Shown in pieces: positions 1 to 9,326 of a stretch of DNA of 64,000 nt (its first letter is position 1; each line of letters begins with the position of its first letter). The DNA comes from Flammeovirga sp. SJP92 (GTDB lineage Bacteria > Bacteroidota > Bacteroidia > Cytophagales > Flammeovirgaceae). Location of the stretch: NCBI RefSeq assembly GCF_001583495.1, contig NZ_LQAQ01000014.1, forward strand, positions 87,847 to 151,846. Direction: 5' to 3'. The position numbers and the translations under genes are program-made. The notes beneath the pieces are model-generated. The model did no database searches. It saw only the letters and a program-made list of their open reading frames with translations, and was not told the DNA's origin.

Positions 1-113
1 AAAGACAACCTAATATTGAACTTGCTTACAAAGAGCTTAATGGATGGCAACCGAGCACACAATTAAAAGATGGTTTATTAAAAACAATTGAGTATTTCGA
101 AAATAAAATTTAA
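1..113 (+). CDS. UDP-glucuronate decarboxylase-like epimerase, C-terminal fragment
   Basis: Partial gene running in from the left edge. The frame beginning at base 3 reads 36 codons to a TAA at 111-113. The tail begins RQPNIELAYKELNGWQPSTQ and ends in a helix with KTIEYFENKI. This pattern (RQPD/N, then LGW-P, then -GL-KTI-YF) is the usual C-terminus of short-chain UDP-sugar epimerases, best matching UDP-glucuronate decarboxylases that make UDP-xylose. The catalytic part is outside the window, so the exact substrate is inferred. The downstream glycosyltransferase starts one base after its stop, so the two are probably cotranscribed in a surface-polysaccharide locus. Confidence 0.7.
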   Translation, partial: RQPNIELAYKELNGWQPSTQLKDGLLKTIEYFENKI

Positions 114-114
114 A

Positions 115-876
115 TTGAAAATTTCAATAATAACAATCGTATATAATAATGCTAGCTATATTTCTGATTGTATTAATTCTGTTATTTCACAAGATTACGA
201 TAATATCGAATATATTGTAATCGATGGAGGATCTAATGATGGGACTCAAGAAGTTATAAAAAAATATTCTGAAAACATTGATTTTTTTATCTCTGAAAAG
301 GACAAAGGGTTATATAATGCTTTAAATAAAGGGTTAAAATTATGTACTGGGGATATCATCGGAATTTTACATTCTGATGATATCTTTTATTCAAAAAGTA
401 TAATAAGAGATATTGTAGGTATTTTTCAAACACAAAAAAATGATTTACTTTATGGAAACGGTATGTATGTCGAAAGAGATAATCCAACAAAAGTAAAAAG
501 AATATATAAATCGAATAAGTTCTCATCAAGGTATTTAGCTTTTGGATGGATTCCACTCCATACAACCATTTTTGTCAAAAAAGAAATGATACATAATTTT
601 GGTTTATATAATGAAAATTATAAAATTGCGAGCGATTATGATATTTCTCTCAGATGGTTCAAATCAAATTGTAATAAATATTATTTGAACAAATGGATTG
701 TCAAAATGAGATTGGGTGGAAAAAGTACAACAATGCAACTTCAAAAAGAAAAATCTAGAGAAGATCTAGAAATCATTAATAAACATCAACTATTTGGTCG
801 TATTACCTTGTATTGCAAGATTATTCAAAAAATTCCGCAATATATTTTACCTTACTTTTTTAAGTATGATAATTAA
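115..876 (+). CDS. Family 2 glycosyltransferase (surface polysaccharide)
   Basis: Inverting GT-A glycosyltransferase that would add one sugar from a nucleotide donor at the cytoplasmic membrane. From the TTG at 115 the protein starts LKISIITIVYNN, the canonical first strand of GT2 enzymes. An in-frame TTG at 88 would overlap the preceding gene by 26 bases and is less likely. Visible motifs are VIDGGSNDGT (nucleotide binding), KGLYNALNKG, and HSDDIFY at the metal-binding position. The length, about 253 residues, is normal for the WcaE/WcaA-like small GT2 group, and no membrane segments are evident. It resembles the GT2 at 15898-16692 in overall pattern. The acceptor and sugar cannot be read from the sequence. 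Confidence 0.85.
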   Translation: MKISIITIVYNNASYISDCINSVISQDYDNIEYIVIDGGSNDGTQEVIKKYSENIDFFISEKDKGLYNALNKGLKLCTGDIIGILHSDDIFYSKSIIRDIVGIFQTQKNDLLYGNGMYVERDNPTKVKRIYKSNKFSSRYLAFGWIPLHTTIFVKKEMIHNFGLYNENYKIASDYDISLRWFKSNCNKYYLNKWIVKMRLGGKSTTMQLQKEKSREDLEIINKHQLFGRITLYCKIIQKIPQYILPYFFKYDN

Positions 877-1202
877 AAAATAAAATACTTAAAGTTTATA
901 TCATTTTAATGATTGCATGTACTAGTTTTCCCTTAAAGGATAATTCTTTATTATAGGCATGAAAACTAACATTCATAATAAGTAACTTTAGTTTATTTGA
1001 ACGCAAAATTACATCATATTTTAAAATTTTTTATGAATTGGTGCTGTTTTTGATTTCCTTTTTTAGGAAATAGAATAGACTTTTAAAATATAGATTTCTC
1101 TTGGGTTAGAACAAGCTTGCTGTAGCTATAAAAAGACTCATAAACTCTATCTTTACTCAAGCCCAGGTATTTGTTAGTTACTTTTAAATTACTTCTTACT
1201 AA
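877..1202 (+). other. Intergenic region before the glycosylphosphotransferase gene
   Basis: 326 AT-rich bases with no supportable ORF. There is a small perfect 7-bp hairpin at 1053-1071 (ATTTCCT, T-rich loop, AGGAAAT), which is weak as a terminator. A TACTTTTA sequence near 1180-1190 resembles a Bacteroidota -7 element with one mismatch. Nothing else is recognisable, so the promoter for the downstream operon is presumed to lie here. Confidence 0.4.
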
Positions 1203-2573
1203 ATGAAAAAGAGAATAGATTACCTAGATCAAATAATACTTTTAATTGAATTAGTTCTTTTAAATATAGTATTTAATGTCCTTTTCTTCCTAAGATTTAA
1301 CGAAACTATTTTTAATCAAAACATTTCATTACATTATACCTTTTTATATTCTTTTGTTAATGTTTCATGGATCCTGATTGCTATTATTTCTAAGTCTTAC
1401 AAGCTAACTAGAACAATTAGTAACTTTAAAATAGCAGTAAACACTTTCTATGCTCTATTTTTACAGGTTTCATTTATTACAATTTTCATATTTTTCTTAA
1501 AACTTGGTATTTTATCACGGGAATTTTTGGCTCAATTATTAATAACCTTCTCTACACTCACACTAATACTAAAACTGTTTATAGCACAGCTTTTAAAAAT
1601 ATATAGAAGAAATGGACGTAGCTTTAAGCAGGTTATAGTTTATGGAAATAAAAATAGTGGCTTAAAATTATCTAGTAAGTTAGTTCAGAACCCACAATAC
1701 GGCCTCCATTTTATTGACTTTTTTGATTCTAATGAAGATAGTGACATAAACCACATGTTAAACTTTGTAAAAACCAACAATGTTAATGAGATATATTGTG
1801 GATTACCTTCAGTGAATCATCAAAAGCTCGAAAAGTTAATACATTGGGGAGAGACTAATTTTGTTCAAATAAAACTATTTACTGAATGTAACACAATTGG
1901 CAAAACAAGTCTTAATTTTAGTGAAATCGATGGTCAACCTATCATTAATTTAACTAATCATCCTTTAAACGATTTTGGAAACCAATTTTTGAAAAGATGT
2001 TTTGATTTAGCGTTTTCATTAGGTGTCATCATATTCGTTTTATCTTGGTTAGTACCTTTTATTGGAATATTAATAAAGCTAGAATCTAGAGGGCCAATAT
2101 TCTTTAAACAGAAAAGAACGGGTTTAAATGGTTATAGTTTTGATTGCTATAAATTAAGGTCAATGAGGGTTAATAATGATTCGGATAAAGTACAAGCTTC
2201 GAAAACAGATAGTAGAATTACTAAAATTGGTAAATTTATAAGAAAAACCTCTATTGATGAATTACCTCAATTCTTTAATGTGTTAATGGGTAATATGTCT
2301 ATCGTTGGACCAAGACCACACATGGAAGCACACACTGGGATGTATGCTAATATTATTCAGAAATTCATGAAAAGACATTCTGTTAAACCCGGTATCACAG
2401 GTCTTGCTCAGGTAAGTGGCTATAGAGGAGAAACAGAAAATGATAATTATGCAATGAGAGGTCGAGTACGTTTAGATCTTTTTTATATAAATAATTGGAA
2501 TTTTCCATTAGATTTAAAAATTATTATAAGAACAGCAACATCTATGGTTTTAGGTGACAAAAAAGCATATTAA
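1203..2573 (+). CDS. Undecaprenyl-phosphate glycosylphosphotransferase (WcaJ/PHPT family)
   Basis: Initiating enzyme of exopolysaccharide or capsule repeat-unit assembly: it transfers a sugar-1-phosphate from a UDP-sugar to undecaprenyl phosphate in the inner membrane. The 456-residue protein has an N-terminal group of hydrophobic helices within about residues 10-145, a central CoA-binding-like Rossmann domain (about 145-245), a re-entrant helix (about 268-290), and a C-terminal Bac_transf catalytic domain. Diagnostic motifs are KRCFDLAFS, FFKQKRTGLNG, KLRSM, RKTSIDELPQF, MSIVGPRPH and KPGITGLAQVSGYRGET. The length and order match WcaJ/PssY-type polyprenyl glycosylphosphotransferases. gmd begins 7 bases after its stop, so it likely shares an operon with the GDP-fucose genes. 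Which sugar it transfers is not determinable here. Confidence 0.92.
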   Translation: MKKRIDYLDQIILLIELVLLNIVFNVLFFLRFNETIFNQNISLHYTFLYSFVNVSWILIAIISKSYKLTRTISNFKIAVNTFYALFLQVSFITIFIFFLKLGILSREFLAQLLITFSTLTLILKLFIAQLLKIYRRNGRSFKQVIVYGNKNSGLKLSSKLVQNPQYGLHFIDFFDSNEDSDINHMLNFVKTNNVNEIYCGLPSVNHQKLEKLIHWGETNFVQIKLFTECNTIGKTSLNFSEIDGQPIINLTNHPLNDFGNQFLKRCFDLAFSLGVIIFVLSWLVPFIGILIKLESRGPIFFKQKRTGLNGYSFDCYKLRSMRVNNDSDKVQASKTDSRITKIGKFIRKTSIDELPQFFNVLMGNMSIVGPRPHMEAHTGMYANIIQKFMKRHSVKPGITGLAQVSGYRGETENDNYAMRGRVRLDLFYINNWNFPLDLKIIIRTATSMVLGDKKAY

Positions 2574-2579
2574 TTTTTT

Positions 2580-3692
2580 ATGAAAAAAGCGTTAATTACA
2601 GGTATTACAGGTCAAGATGGTGCTTACCTAACTGAACTATTACTTGAAAAAGGTTACGAAGTACACGGTATTAAACGCCGTTCTTCTTTATTCAATACAG
2701 ATAGAATTGATCATTTATATCAAGATCCTCATGAGACTGATGTAAAACTTAAATTACATTATGGTGATCTAACTGATTCTATGAATCTTACTAGAATTAT
2801 TCAAGAGGTTCAACCAGATGAGATTTACAACCTTGGAGCGATGTCTCATGTTCGTGTAAGTTTTGATACTCCAGAATATGTTGGAAATGTTGATGCGTTA
2901 GGTACACTTAGAATACTTGAAGCTGTTAGATTGTTAGGTTTAACTGAAAAAACAAGAATCTATCAAGCATCTACATCAGAATTATATGGTTTAGTGCAAG
3001 AGGTACCTCAAAAGGAAACTACTCCTTTCTATCCTCGTTCTCCATATGCAGTTGCTAAACTTTATGGCTATTGGATTACAGTAAACTACCGTGAAGCTTA
3101 CAATATGTACGCTTGTAATGGTATTTTGTTCAACCATGAATCTCCTATTCGTGGAGAAACTTTTGTTACTCGTAAAATTACAAGAGCTGTTTCAAAAATT
3201 GCTTTAGGGCTTCAAGATACTCTTTACCTTGGCAACCTTAATTCAAAACGTGACTGGGGTCATGCAAAGGATTATGTAAAAGCAATGTGGTTAATTCTTC
3301 AACAAGATAAAGCTGAAGATTTTGTTATTGCCACAGGTGTTACTACAACAATCCGTGACTTTGTAAAAATGTCTTTTGCTGAAGTAGGAATTGAATTAGA
3401 ATTCGAAGGTGAAGGTGTTGATGAAATCGCAAAAATTAAGTCTTGTAATAATCCTGAATATCAAGTAGAAGTTGGGCAAGTTGTACTAAAGGTTGATCCT
3501 CAATACTTCCGTCCTACTGAAGTAGATCTATTGATTGGTGACCCTACAAAATCTAAGGAAAAATTAGGTTGGGAATTAGAGTATGATCTAGACGGATTGG
3601 TGAAAGATATGATGCAATCTGACCTTAAATTATTCAAGAAGGAGAAATACCTTTTGGAAGGTGGTCATGACATTCTAAACCAATACGAATAA
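2580..3692 (+). CDS. gmd: GDP-mannose 4,6-dehydratase
   Basis: Converts GDP-D-mannose to GDP-4-keto-6-deoxymannose, the first step to GDP-L-fucose. The 370-residue extended SDR protein begins [20 protein letters not shown], containing the GxxGxxG NADP-binding loop. The characteristic [16 protein letters not shown] segment follows, then the catalytic TSELYG and [10 protein letters not shown] (YxxxK), and [16 protein letters not shown], a Gmd hallmark. The length is standard. It is followed by fcl, which completes the pathway. Its codon use looks richer in ordinary high-expression codons than the preceding glycosyltransferase. Confidence 0.97.
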   Translation: MKKALITGITGQDGAYLTELLLEKGYEVHGIKRRSSLFNTDRIDHLYQDPHETDVKLKLHYGDLTDSMNLTRIIQEVQPDEIYNLGAMSHVRVSFDTPEYVGNVDALGTLRILEAVRLLGLTEKTRIYQASTSELYGLVQEVPQKETTPFYPRSPYAVAKLYGYWITVNYREAYNMYACNGILFNHESPIRGETFVTRKITRAVSKIALGLQDTLYLGNLNSKRDWGHAKDYVKAMWLILQQDKAEDFVIATGVTTTIRDFVKMSFAEVGIELEFEGEGVDEIAKIKSCNNPEYQVEVGQVVLKVDPQYFRPTEVDLLIGDPTKSKEKLGWELEYDLDGLVKDMMQSDLKLFKKEKYLLEGGHDILNQYE

Positions 3693-3715
3693 TAAAAATA
3701 TAAAGTTATTCTTCA

Positions 3716-3745
3716 AAAAGCCCGTAACCCTAGTTATGGGCTTTT
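3716..3745 (+). terminator. Hairpin between gmd and fcl
   Basis: A stem of about 12 bp (AAAAGCCCGTAA, loop CCCTAG, TTATGGGCTTTT, one G-U-type mismatch) lies 23 bases after gmd and 21 before fcl. The only U-rich part is the TTTT ending the stem, followed by GAGGT. It may be a partial terminator or attenuator, or an RNA-processing hairpin that sets the gmd:fcl ratio. Confidence 0.55.
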
Positions 3746-3766
3746 GAGGTAAAATCAATTCTAACT

Positions 3767-4711
3767 ATGGATAAGAATTCAAAAATATATGTAGCTGGTC
3801 ATAGAGGAATGGTCGGTTCAGCAATTGTTAGAAAACTTGAAAAAGAAGGTTTTTCTAATATTATTACTAAAACTTCTTCTGAGTTAAACTTAACAGATCA
3901 AGTAGCTGTTAAAATATTTTTTGAAGAAGAAAAGCCTGAATATGTTTTTTTAGCAGCTGCTAAAGTTGGAGGTATTTTAGCAAATAATATTTATAGAGGT
4001 CAATTTCTATATGAAAACTTGATGATTCAAAATAACGTGATTCATCAAAGCTATGTACAAGGAGTTAAGAAATTAATGTTCTTAGGTTCATCTTGTATAT
4101 ATCCAAAATTAGCTCCACAACCTTTAAAAGAAGAATACCTTTTAACTGATACCTTAGAGCAAACAAATGAGCCTTATGCTATTGCTAAAATATCAGGTAT
4201 TAAAATGTGTGAGGCTTATAGAGATCAATACGGGTGTAACTTCATTTCTGCTATGCCCACAAACTTATACGGCTACAATGATAATTACCATCCAAAGAAC
4301 TCTCATGTTCTTCCAGCTTTATTAAGAAAATTCCATGAAGCTAAGGTAAATAATGAGCCAACTGTAGAAGTTTGGGGTACTGGTTCTCCTCTTAGGGAGT
4401 TTATGTTTGTAGATGACTTAGCAGAAGCTTGTTTCTACCTAATGCAAAACTATGATGAGAAACAGTTTGTGAATGTAGGAACAGGTGTTGATTTAAGTAT
4501 TAAAGAGTTAGCAGAAACAATTAAAGAAGTTGTAGGTTTTGAAGGAGAATTGGTTTGGGACAGCACAAAACCTGATGGAACTCCACGAAAATTAATGGAT
4601 GTTTCTCTACTTCATAATGCTGGATGGAAGCATAAAGTAGATTTAAAGGAAGGTATTGAATTAACTTATCAAGACTTCCAGAAAAATGTAGATGTATTAG
4701 CTGAGAGGTAA
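3767..4711 (+). CDS. fcl: GDP-L-fucose synthase
   Basis: Epimerase/reductase that turns the Gmd product into GDP-L-fucose using NADPH. The 314-residue protein has the N-terminal [14 protein letters not shown] loop, AAAKVGGI, the GSSCIYP catalytic Ser region, and [16 protein letters not shown] containing YxxxK. Further motifs typical of WcaG/Fcl are [13 protein letters not shown] and [19 protein letters not shown]. The start ATG follows the gmd-fcl hairpin and gives the normal N-terminus. With gmd it supplies fucose for the polysaccharide made by this locus. Confidence 0.97.
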   Translation: MDKNSKIYVAGHRGMVGSAIVRKLEKEGFSNIITKTSSELNLTDQVAVKIFFEEEKPEYVFLAAAKVGGILANNIYRGQFLYENLMIQNNVIHQSYVQGVKKLMFLGSSCIYPKLAPQPLKEEYLLTDTLEQTNEPYAIAKISGIKMCEAYRDQYGCNFISAMPTNLYGYNDNYHPKNSHVLPALLRKFHEAKVNNEPTVEVWGTGSPLREFMFVDDLAEACFYLMQNYDEKQFVNVGTGVDLSIKELAETIKEVVGFEGELVWDSTKPDGTPRKLMDVSLLHNAGWKHKVDLKEGIELTYQDFQKNVDVLAER

Positions 4712-4731
4712 TCATTGATACTTTCTAATAC

Positions 4732-4786
4732 AAAAAGGAACAGCCTGAATAAAGACATTAAAACTTTATTCAGGCTGTTCCTTTTT
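4732..4786. terminator. Strong bidirectional terminator after fcl
   Basis: A perfect stem of about 23 bp, from AAAAAGGAACAGCCTGAA (4732) to its complement ending at 4786, with a short A-rich loop. The A and T tracts on the two sides make it work in both directions. It separates the plus-strand polysaccharide operon from the convergent minus-strand TPR gene. Confidence 0.9.
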
Positions 4787-4800
4787 ATTAATATCAGACT

Positions 4801-6117
4801 CTACAACTGTGCCCCTCCCTCATTTTCAGAATTAAAAGATTCTATAGAATAAGTGGCTGCAGGGAAGTATGGTCCTTTTCTAGCATCTTGAAAAGACTGG
4901 ATACATTTTGGAAAATTCTGTTTATTGTAGATGTATCCCATCAATAAACTGTATTTCACAAACTCTTGTGGAGATACATTCGAATTACTTAATAGGTTAA
5001 GACCTGTATTGATTGCATCTTCTCTTTTCCCCAATTTATATTGAGCAACTAGTTTATAGTATAAGATATTTCTTGCTCCTTGGAAGTTCGCTAAACATTC
5101 ATCAGCGTATTTCAATGCCTTTTCATACTTCTGTGAACAAATCAGGATATCTATAAACTGATCATAAGCTTTTAGATATAACTTATCGAATCCTTTGTAA
5201 TCTTTAAGTCCTAATTCAAAAAGGTGAATCCCTTTGTGATGATGTTCTTCTCTCACTATAATATCAGCTAATAAAATATTTGCTTTGATATAAGTAGGAT
5301 CAATTTTCATTGCCTTTTCCAACATTGTCTTTGCTTGCTCAAAGTTATAAATATCTTCATATGCAGAAGCTACAGCGAAGAAATAATCCGGTTTTAACTT
5401 TGTAATGAATGGCTTATATGGACCAACATCAGCTTTATTTAAGATAGGCATAGCATTGTTATAATCTTCCATAAGATAATAAGCCATTCCTTTTTCGTAA
5501 TAATATTTCGCTGTTTGATTTATTGGTGCATTTTCTGGAAACTGACTCAATATTTTGTCTATTGTTGCAATTGATTCAGTATACTTACCCAAATTGTTGG
5601 TAATTTGAGCATCCAAATACAATGATTCAGTATTATCCGGTGCTATCTTCAATGCATTTTGAGAATAAATTCTTGCATCTTGAAAACGATCTTGATAAAA
5701 GAAGAAATTTGCAGTTTCAACACATAAATTTATTTTTTTTATTGGATCCTTTTCAATCAATAACCACTGATCAACATTTTTCTTGTATTGAGTATAGCTC
5801 TTTTGATTTTGATATACTTTCGAAAGTGCAGGATATACAGGCAAGTAATTATTATCTAATGCAATCACTTTCTGCCAATCTTCAAGAGCCCTAGTGGTAT
5901 CTTTAATCATCAAATTACATACACCTTTCCAATAGTGTACTTTTGCAACAGTATCAGCCAATGAGATAGCTTGCTCATACTCGACTATTGCCCTATGATA
6001 ATCTTTGGCCACCCTGAACTTCTCAGCGTTTTTAAAGAACAATTCAATAGGATTTTTCTCTTGAGCGAATACAGCGTTTGAAGTCAGAAATAAAAAAAGT
6101 AATAGTAAATTTTTCAT
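4801..6117 (-). CDS. Exported tetratricopeptide-repeat protein
   Basis: 438 residues with a clear signal peptide (MKNLLLLFLFLTSNAVFAQ, cleavage after FAQ), so periplasmic or outer-membrane associated. The rest is an array of TPR-like helical repeats: for example YHRAIVEYEQAISLA near residue 40, ALEDWQKVIALD near 78, a run with DARIYSQNALKIAPDN near 145, and TMLEKAMKIDPTYIKA near 263. No enzymatic motif is visible. TPR proteins of this kind in Bacteroidota act as scaffolds, some in gliding or type IX secretion, but nothing here ties it to a given complex. It sits alone between terminator-flanked genes. Confidence 0.85.
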   Translation of the reverse strand: MKNLLLLFLFLTSNAVFAQEKNPIELFFKNAEKFRVAKDYHRAIVEYEQAISLADTVAKVHYWKGVCNLMIKDTTRALEDWQKVIALDNNYLPVYPALSKVYQNQKSYTQYKKNVDQWLLIEKDPIKKINLCVETANFFFYQDRFQDARIYSQNALKIAPDNTESLYLDAQITNNLGKYTESIATIDKILSQFPENAPINQTAKYYYEKGMAYYLMEDYNNAMPILNKADVGPYKPFITKLKPDYFFAVASAYEDIYNFEQAKTMLEKAMKIDPTYIKANILLADIIVREEHHHKGIHLFELGLKDYKGFDKLYLKAYDQFIDILICSQKYEKALKYADECLANFQGARNILYYKLVAQYKLGKREDAINTGLNLLSNSNVSPQEFVKYSLLMGYIYNKQNFPKCIQSFQDARKGPYFPAATYSIESFNSENEGGAQL

Positions 6118-6237
6118 GTCAGTCAGATATGAAATTGAGTTTTTAAATTAAATGTTATATCGAGAAGCAACTTCTATTTGTATTATTTATAAAATTCCAA
6201 AGTCGTGCTTAAACATTATCTCTCAAAGATAACTATA

Positions 6238-7854
6238 TTAAATTATACTTAACTTTGAATAGTACATATTTTTCTTTGCAATTAACTGTTTTGCAACTAT
6301 TTGTCCATCTCTTTCTAGAAAAATGTCAATTTTATCCTTTTTCTCTATGAAATTTTCCCATGATGTCACTTTTTGTTGGTTGCAATATTTAAATACATCA
6401 CCGACCTGTATATCATCAGTATTGTTATAAGCTACATCCGTAACTTCGCCAGAATTGGATAGTTTTATACCGAAATCACTCATCCATCTGCTCTTAGAAT
6501 TACCTTTTTCTACCTCCCAACCTAAAAACTCTAGGTCTTCTTTCAATTCTTCCTCTAAAGGTTTTACCCCATAAATATAATTGGAGAAAAACGCTTCGAA
6601 ATCACTACCACAAACCTCTTCTACAATAGACTGAAAGTCTTTAGATGTATACCCACCCTTTTTCAAGTTCTTTTGCTGATACAATAAAAACATCACATCA
6701 TCTAAACTTTTCGACTTATTGGTAATACTTTGAATTTTACTGTCAAGCATCAAGGCAACTAAAGCTCCTTTAACGTAAATAGATGTTTTTCGAGCAGGAA
6801 TTCCTTTCTCATATCCATCTAGCCATAATTCTAAAGAGGAATCTGCAATAGATTTTACAAATCGGCCTTGGTTTTCAAAATGTCGATCCAATAAAGTGTT
6901 TAGTTCTTTCTTATATTGTTCTTCACTAAAAACCCCTGCCCTATACAAACAGGCATCTCCATAATAAGTAGTAATTCCCTCCGCTACATATCCAGTATCA
7001 AAATACGTTTCCTTAAATAGGTTATAAGGTAATAATTCTTCAGGTCTTATTTGCTTAATATTCCAAACATGGAATAGCTCATGAGAACTAACTCCTAATA
7101 AATTATTATAAAAATCATCTTGAGTGAACTCACTAGAAGGTCCCAAGGTGATCACTGTATTTTTGTGATGTTCAACTCCATGATAGTGTTTAAATAGAGG
7201 AAGAACACATAAATAATGATAGTCTTTATGGGGGAATGATTTAAAAATGTCAAGCTGAATTTTTGTAAAAGACTTAAAATCTTGAATAGTTTTATCCCAA
7301 TCAGGATCCACATCACCCTGCAACCAAATATGATGTGTTGCATTCATATACTCAAAACTCCCATGATGAAGTTGTTTTCCTAATAGAATTGGTGATTCCG
7401 TTAAATCTTCAAAGTCGTCAAACACAAACTGATTTTCTACTTGAGAAGCAGATGTTGCCACTTCAAATCCCTCATCAAACTTTAACCCTACAGTAATCTT
7501 ATGGCTCAATTTATACTCAGGAACTATTGCACATCCTATAAAATTAATCAAGCAGAATTGATCACTCAACCATGTTCCTCCCGCATCCTGATGTCTTGCA
7601 TAATATTCATAAGATATAGTAACCAGGTTTCCCTTTTCAATTCCCGTTAATTTCCATTCATTTCTACCATGTACTCTTAACTGACCTTTAGAAGGTGATA
7701 TTTCTCTAATGTTTTTTGCAAAATTCTGGGCTTGATATCTGCCCGGTCTCCACAAAGGAAGTCTTAATAAAGTATGATTATCTTCTACTTCAAACGTCAA
7801 TTGAATGGAGAGAAAATAAGGATGAGCTTCGTTTTTTTGTATCGAGTAATGCAT
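6238..7854 (-). CDS. M61-family (glycyl aminopeptidase-like) metallopeptidase with PDZ domain
   Basis: Zinc peptidase of family M61. The N-terminal beta domain (about residues 1-170) contains LWRPGRYQAQNFAKNI, a signature of the family. The catalytic domain has the HExxH motif in SSHELFHVWNIK (H258, E259, H262), followed by the third-ligand region VAEGITTYYGD (E292). The C-terminal 100 residues, about 435-538, form a PDZ-like module. The length of 538 is short relative to many family members. No signal peptide is visible: the protein begins MHYSIQKNEAHPYF directly with the N-domain, so as read it is cytoplasmic, whereas many relatives are exported. The natural substrate is unknown. Confidence 0.9.
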   Translation of the reverse strand: MHYSIQKNEAHPYFLSIQLTFEVEDNHTLLRLPLWRPGRYQAQNFAKNIREISPSKGQLRVHGRNEWKLTGIEKGNLVTISYEYYARHQDAGGTWLSDQFCLINFIGCAIVPEYKLSHKITVGLKFDEGFEVATSASQVENQFVFDDFEDLTESPILLGKQLHHGSFEYMNATHHIWLQGDVDPDWDKTIQDFKSFTKIQLDIFKSFPHKDYHYLCVLPLFKHYHGVEHHKNTVITLGPSSEFTQDDFYNNLLGVSSHELFHVWNIKQIRPEELLPYNLFKETYFDTGYVAEGITTYYGDACLYRAGVFSEEQYKKELNTLLDRHFENQGRFVKSIADSSLELWLDGYEKGIPARKTSIYVKGALVALMLDSKIQSITNKSKSLDDVMFLLYQQKNLKKGGYTSKDFQSIVEEVCGSDFEAFFSNYIYGVKPLEEELKEDLEFLGWEVEKGNSKSRWMSDFGIKLSNSGEVTDVAYNNTDDIQVGDVFKYCNQQKVTSWENFIEKKDKIDIFLERDGQIVAKQLIAKKNMYYSKLSII

Positions 7855-7896
7855 CTTTTAGTTTTTACTTTGAATGATCGTCATATAAATATGCAT

Positions 7897-7942
7897 AAAA
7901 AAGCTTTCTATTGGTAGAATTCATTCTCCAATAGAAAGCTTT
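7897..7942 (-). terminator. Terminator of hemB
   Basis: A perfect 15-bp stem, AAAGCTTTCTATTGG with CCAATAGAAAGCTTT, loop of 13. On the minus strand it is followed by TTTTTT. It lies 22 bases after the hemB stop and ahead of the M61 gene, so hemB and the M61 gene are probably separate units. Confidence 0.88.
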
Positions 7943-7963
7943 CAATATGTATTCAGGAAAAAA

Positions 7964-8938
7964 TTACTTTTTCAAAAGCACAGCTGCTTCTTTCGCAAAA
8001 TAAGTCAAGATAGCACTTGCTCCTGCCCTTTTGATACTTAAAAGCATCTCCATCATTGTTTTATCGTTTTCTAACCAACCGTTTTGAGCGGCTGCTTTCA
8101 ACATTGCATATTCACCAGATACATTATAAGCTGTAATTGGTATGTCAAAGTTGTCTGACAATGTTTTAATGATATCAAGATAAGATAATGCAGGCTTCAC
8201 CATAAGGAAATCAGCACCTTCAACGTAGTCTAATTCCGCTTCAATTAATGCTTCTTTTACATTTGCAGGATCCATTTGATAGGTCTTCTTGTCTCCAAAT
8301 TTTGGAGCTGAATCCAATGCATCACGGAAAGGACCATAAAATGCAGAAGCATACTTAGCAGAATAAGACATGATCGAAACATCAGTGTATCCGTTATCAT
8401 CTAATACCTCACGGATATAACCTATTCTACCATCCATCATATCTGAAGGTCCTATAATATCAGCACCTGCTTTTGCCTGTGCTAAAGCCATTTTCCCAAG
8501 GACTTCTAACGTTTCATCATTAATGATTTTGCCTTCTTTTACAATACCATCATGACCGTCAGAACTATATGGATCCATTGCCACATCTGTCATTAAAACA
8601 GCTTCAGGATATTTTTCTTTAATTGAAGACAATGCTACTTGATAAAGACCTTCTGGATTACTTCCCTCGGTAGCCATACTGTCTTTTTTATCTTCACCTA
8701 ATGATGGGAAAAGGCAAAATGATTTAATTCCTAAATCTAAACACTCCCCTATTTCAACCATTAAATGGTCCAATGTATATCTATAAATACCTGGCATTGA
8801 AGGTATCTCTTCTTTTTTATTTTCACCTTCAATCATAAATAAAGGGAAAATGAAGTCATCTACTGTCAATATAGTTTCTTGAACCATTTGACGAATTCCT
8901 GCTGACTTTCTGTTACGGCGTGGTCTTCTTGTTAACAT
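7964..8938 (-). CDS. hemB: Delta-aminolevulinic acid dehydratase (porphobilinogen synthase)
   Basis: Condenses two 5-aminolevulinate molecules to porphobilinogen, an early step to heme and siroheme. The start chosen (ATG at 8938) gives MLTRRPRRNRKSAGIRQMVQ, the standard N-terminus. A further-upstream ATG at 8980 adds 14 unlikely residues. The Schiff-base lysines sit in SYSAKYASAFYGPF (K195) and FLMVKPALSYLDI (K248). The metal loop reads DVAMDPYSSDGHDG, with Asp in place of the cysteines of zinc enzymes, so this is the magnesium-type, zinc-independent form. At 324 residues it is normal length. It feeds the heme needs of the diheme peroxidase and the siroheme made with CobA elsewhere in the window. 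Confidence 0.96.
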   Translation of the reverse strand: MLTRRPRRNRKSAGIRQMVQETILTVDDFIFPLFMIEGENKKEEIPSMPGIYRYTLDHLMVEIGECLDLGIKSFCLFPSLGEDKKDSMATEGSNPEGLYQVALSSIKEKYPEAVLMTDVAMDPYSSDGHDGIVKEGKIINDETLEVLGKMALAQAKAGADIIGPSDMMDGRIGYIREVLDDNGYTDVSIMSYSAKYASAFYGPFRDALDSAPKFGDKKTYQMDPANVKEALIEAELDYVEGADFLMVKPALSYLDIIKTLSDNFDIPITAYNVSGEYAMLKAAAQNGWLENDKTMMEMLLSIKRAGASAILTYFAKEAAVLLKK

Positions 8939-9111
8939 CAGTTGATCAAATTTTTCACAATTTATTAGATGAAAATTCAAGAATCAAGTGATTTTTTTTT
9001 TTATAAGTGAAAGATTTGTATCAAATGTTAATGTCATAATCTAACCAACTCTCAATTACGTATTAAAATATATAATACACTAAATAACACACACTTAAAC
9101 AACAACGAATC

Positions 9112-9285
9112 ATGAAAAAGTTTTTGCTATTTATCGTACCTACTGTTTTTCTAATTTTAGATATTGGAGTTATTCAAACAGCTATTAATGCTAATACTCA
9201 GCTTGGTGTTGTAATGGCTTCATTAGTTGCTATTATGGTTTCAGCTGTAACCGTTTTATCCATCCCTATGATTAAGAATAGTTAA
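9112..9285 (+). CDS. Small two-helix membrane protein (57 residues)
   Basis: ATG at 9112 to TAA at 9283-9285, reading MKKFLLFIVPTVFLILDIGV at the start. Two hydrophobic helices (about residues 4-25 and 31-53) are separated by a short polar turn around N26-A27-N28-T29, ending in KNS. It sits alone in the 388-base gap between hemB and the isoprenoid-synthase-like gene, both on the other strand. The coding case rests on the clean start, the amphipathic layout and the MKK- N-terminus. No family is recognised. It could be a small stress or membrane-stabilising peptide or a weakly conserved ORF. Confidence 0.55.
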   Translation: MKKFLLFIVPTVFLILDIGVIQTAINANTQLGVVMASLVAIMVSAVTVLSIPMIKNS

Positions 9286-9326
9286 GTACTGTATTGAACA
9301 GGTTAATACTTAATCCTAAAAAATAA

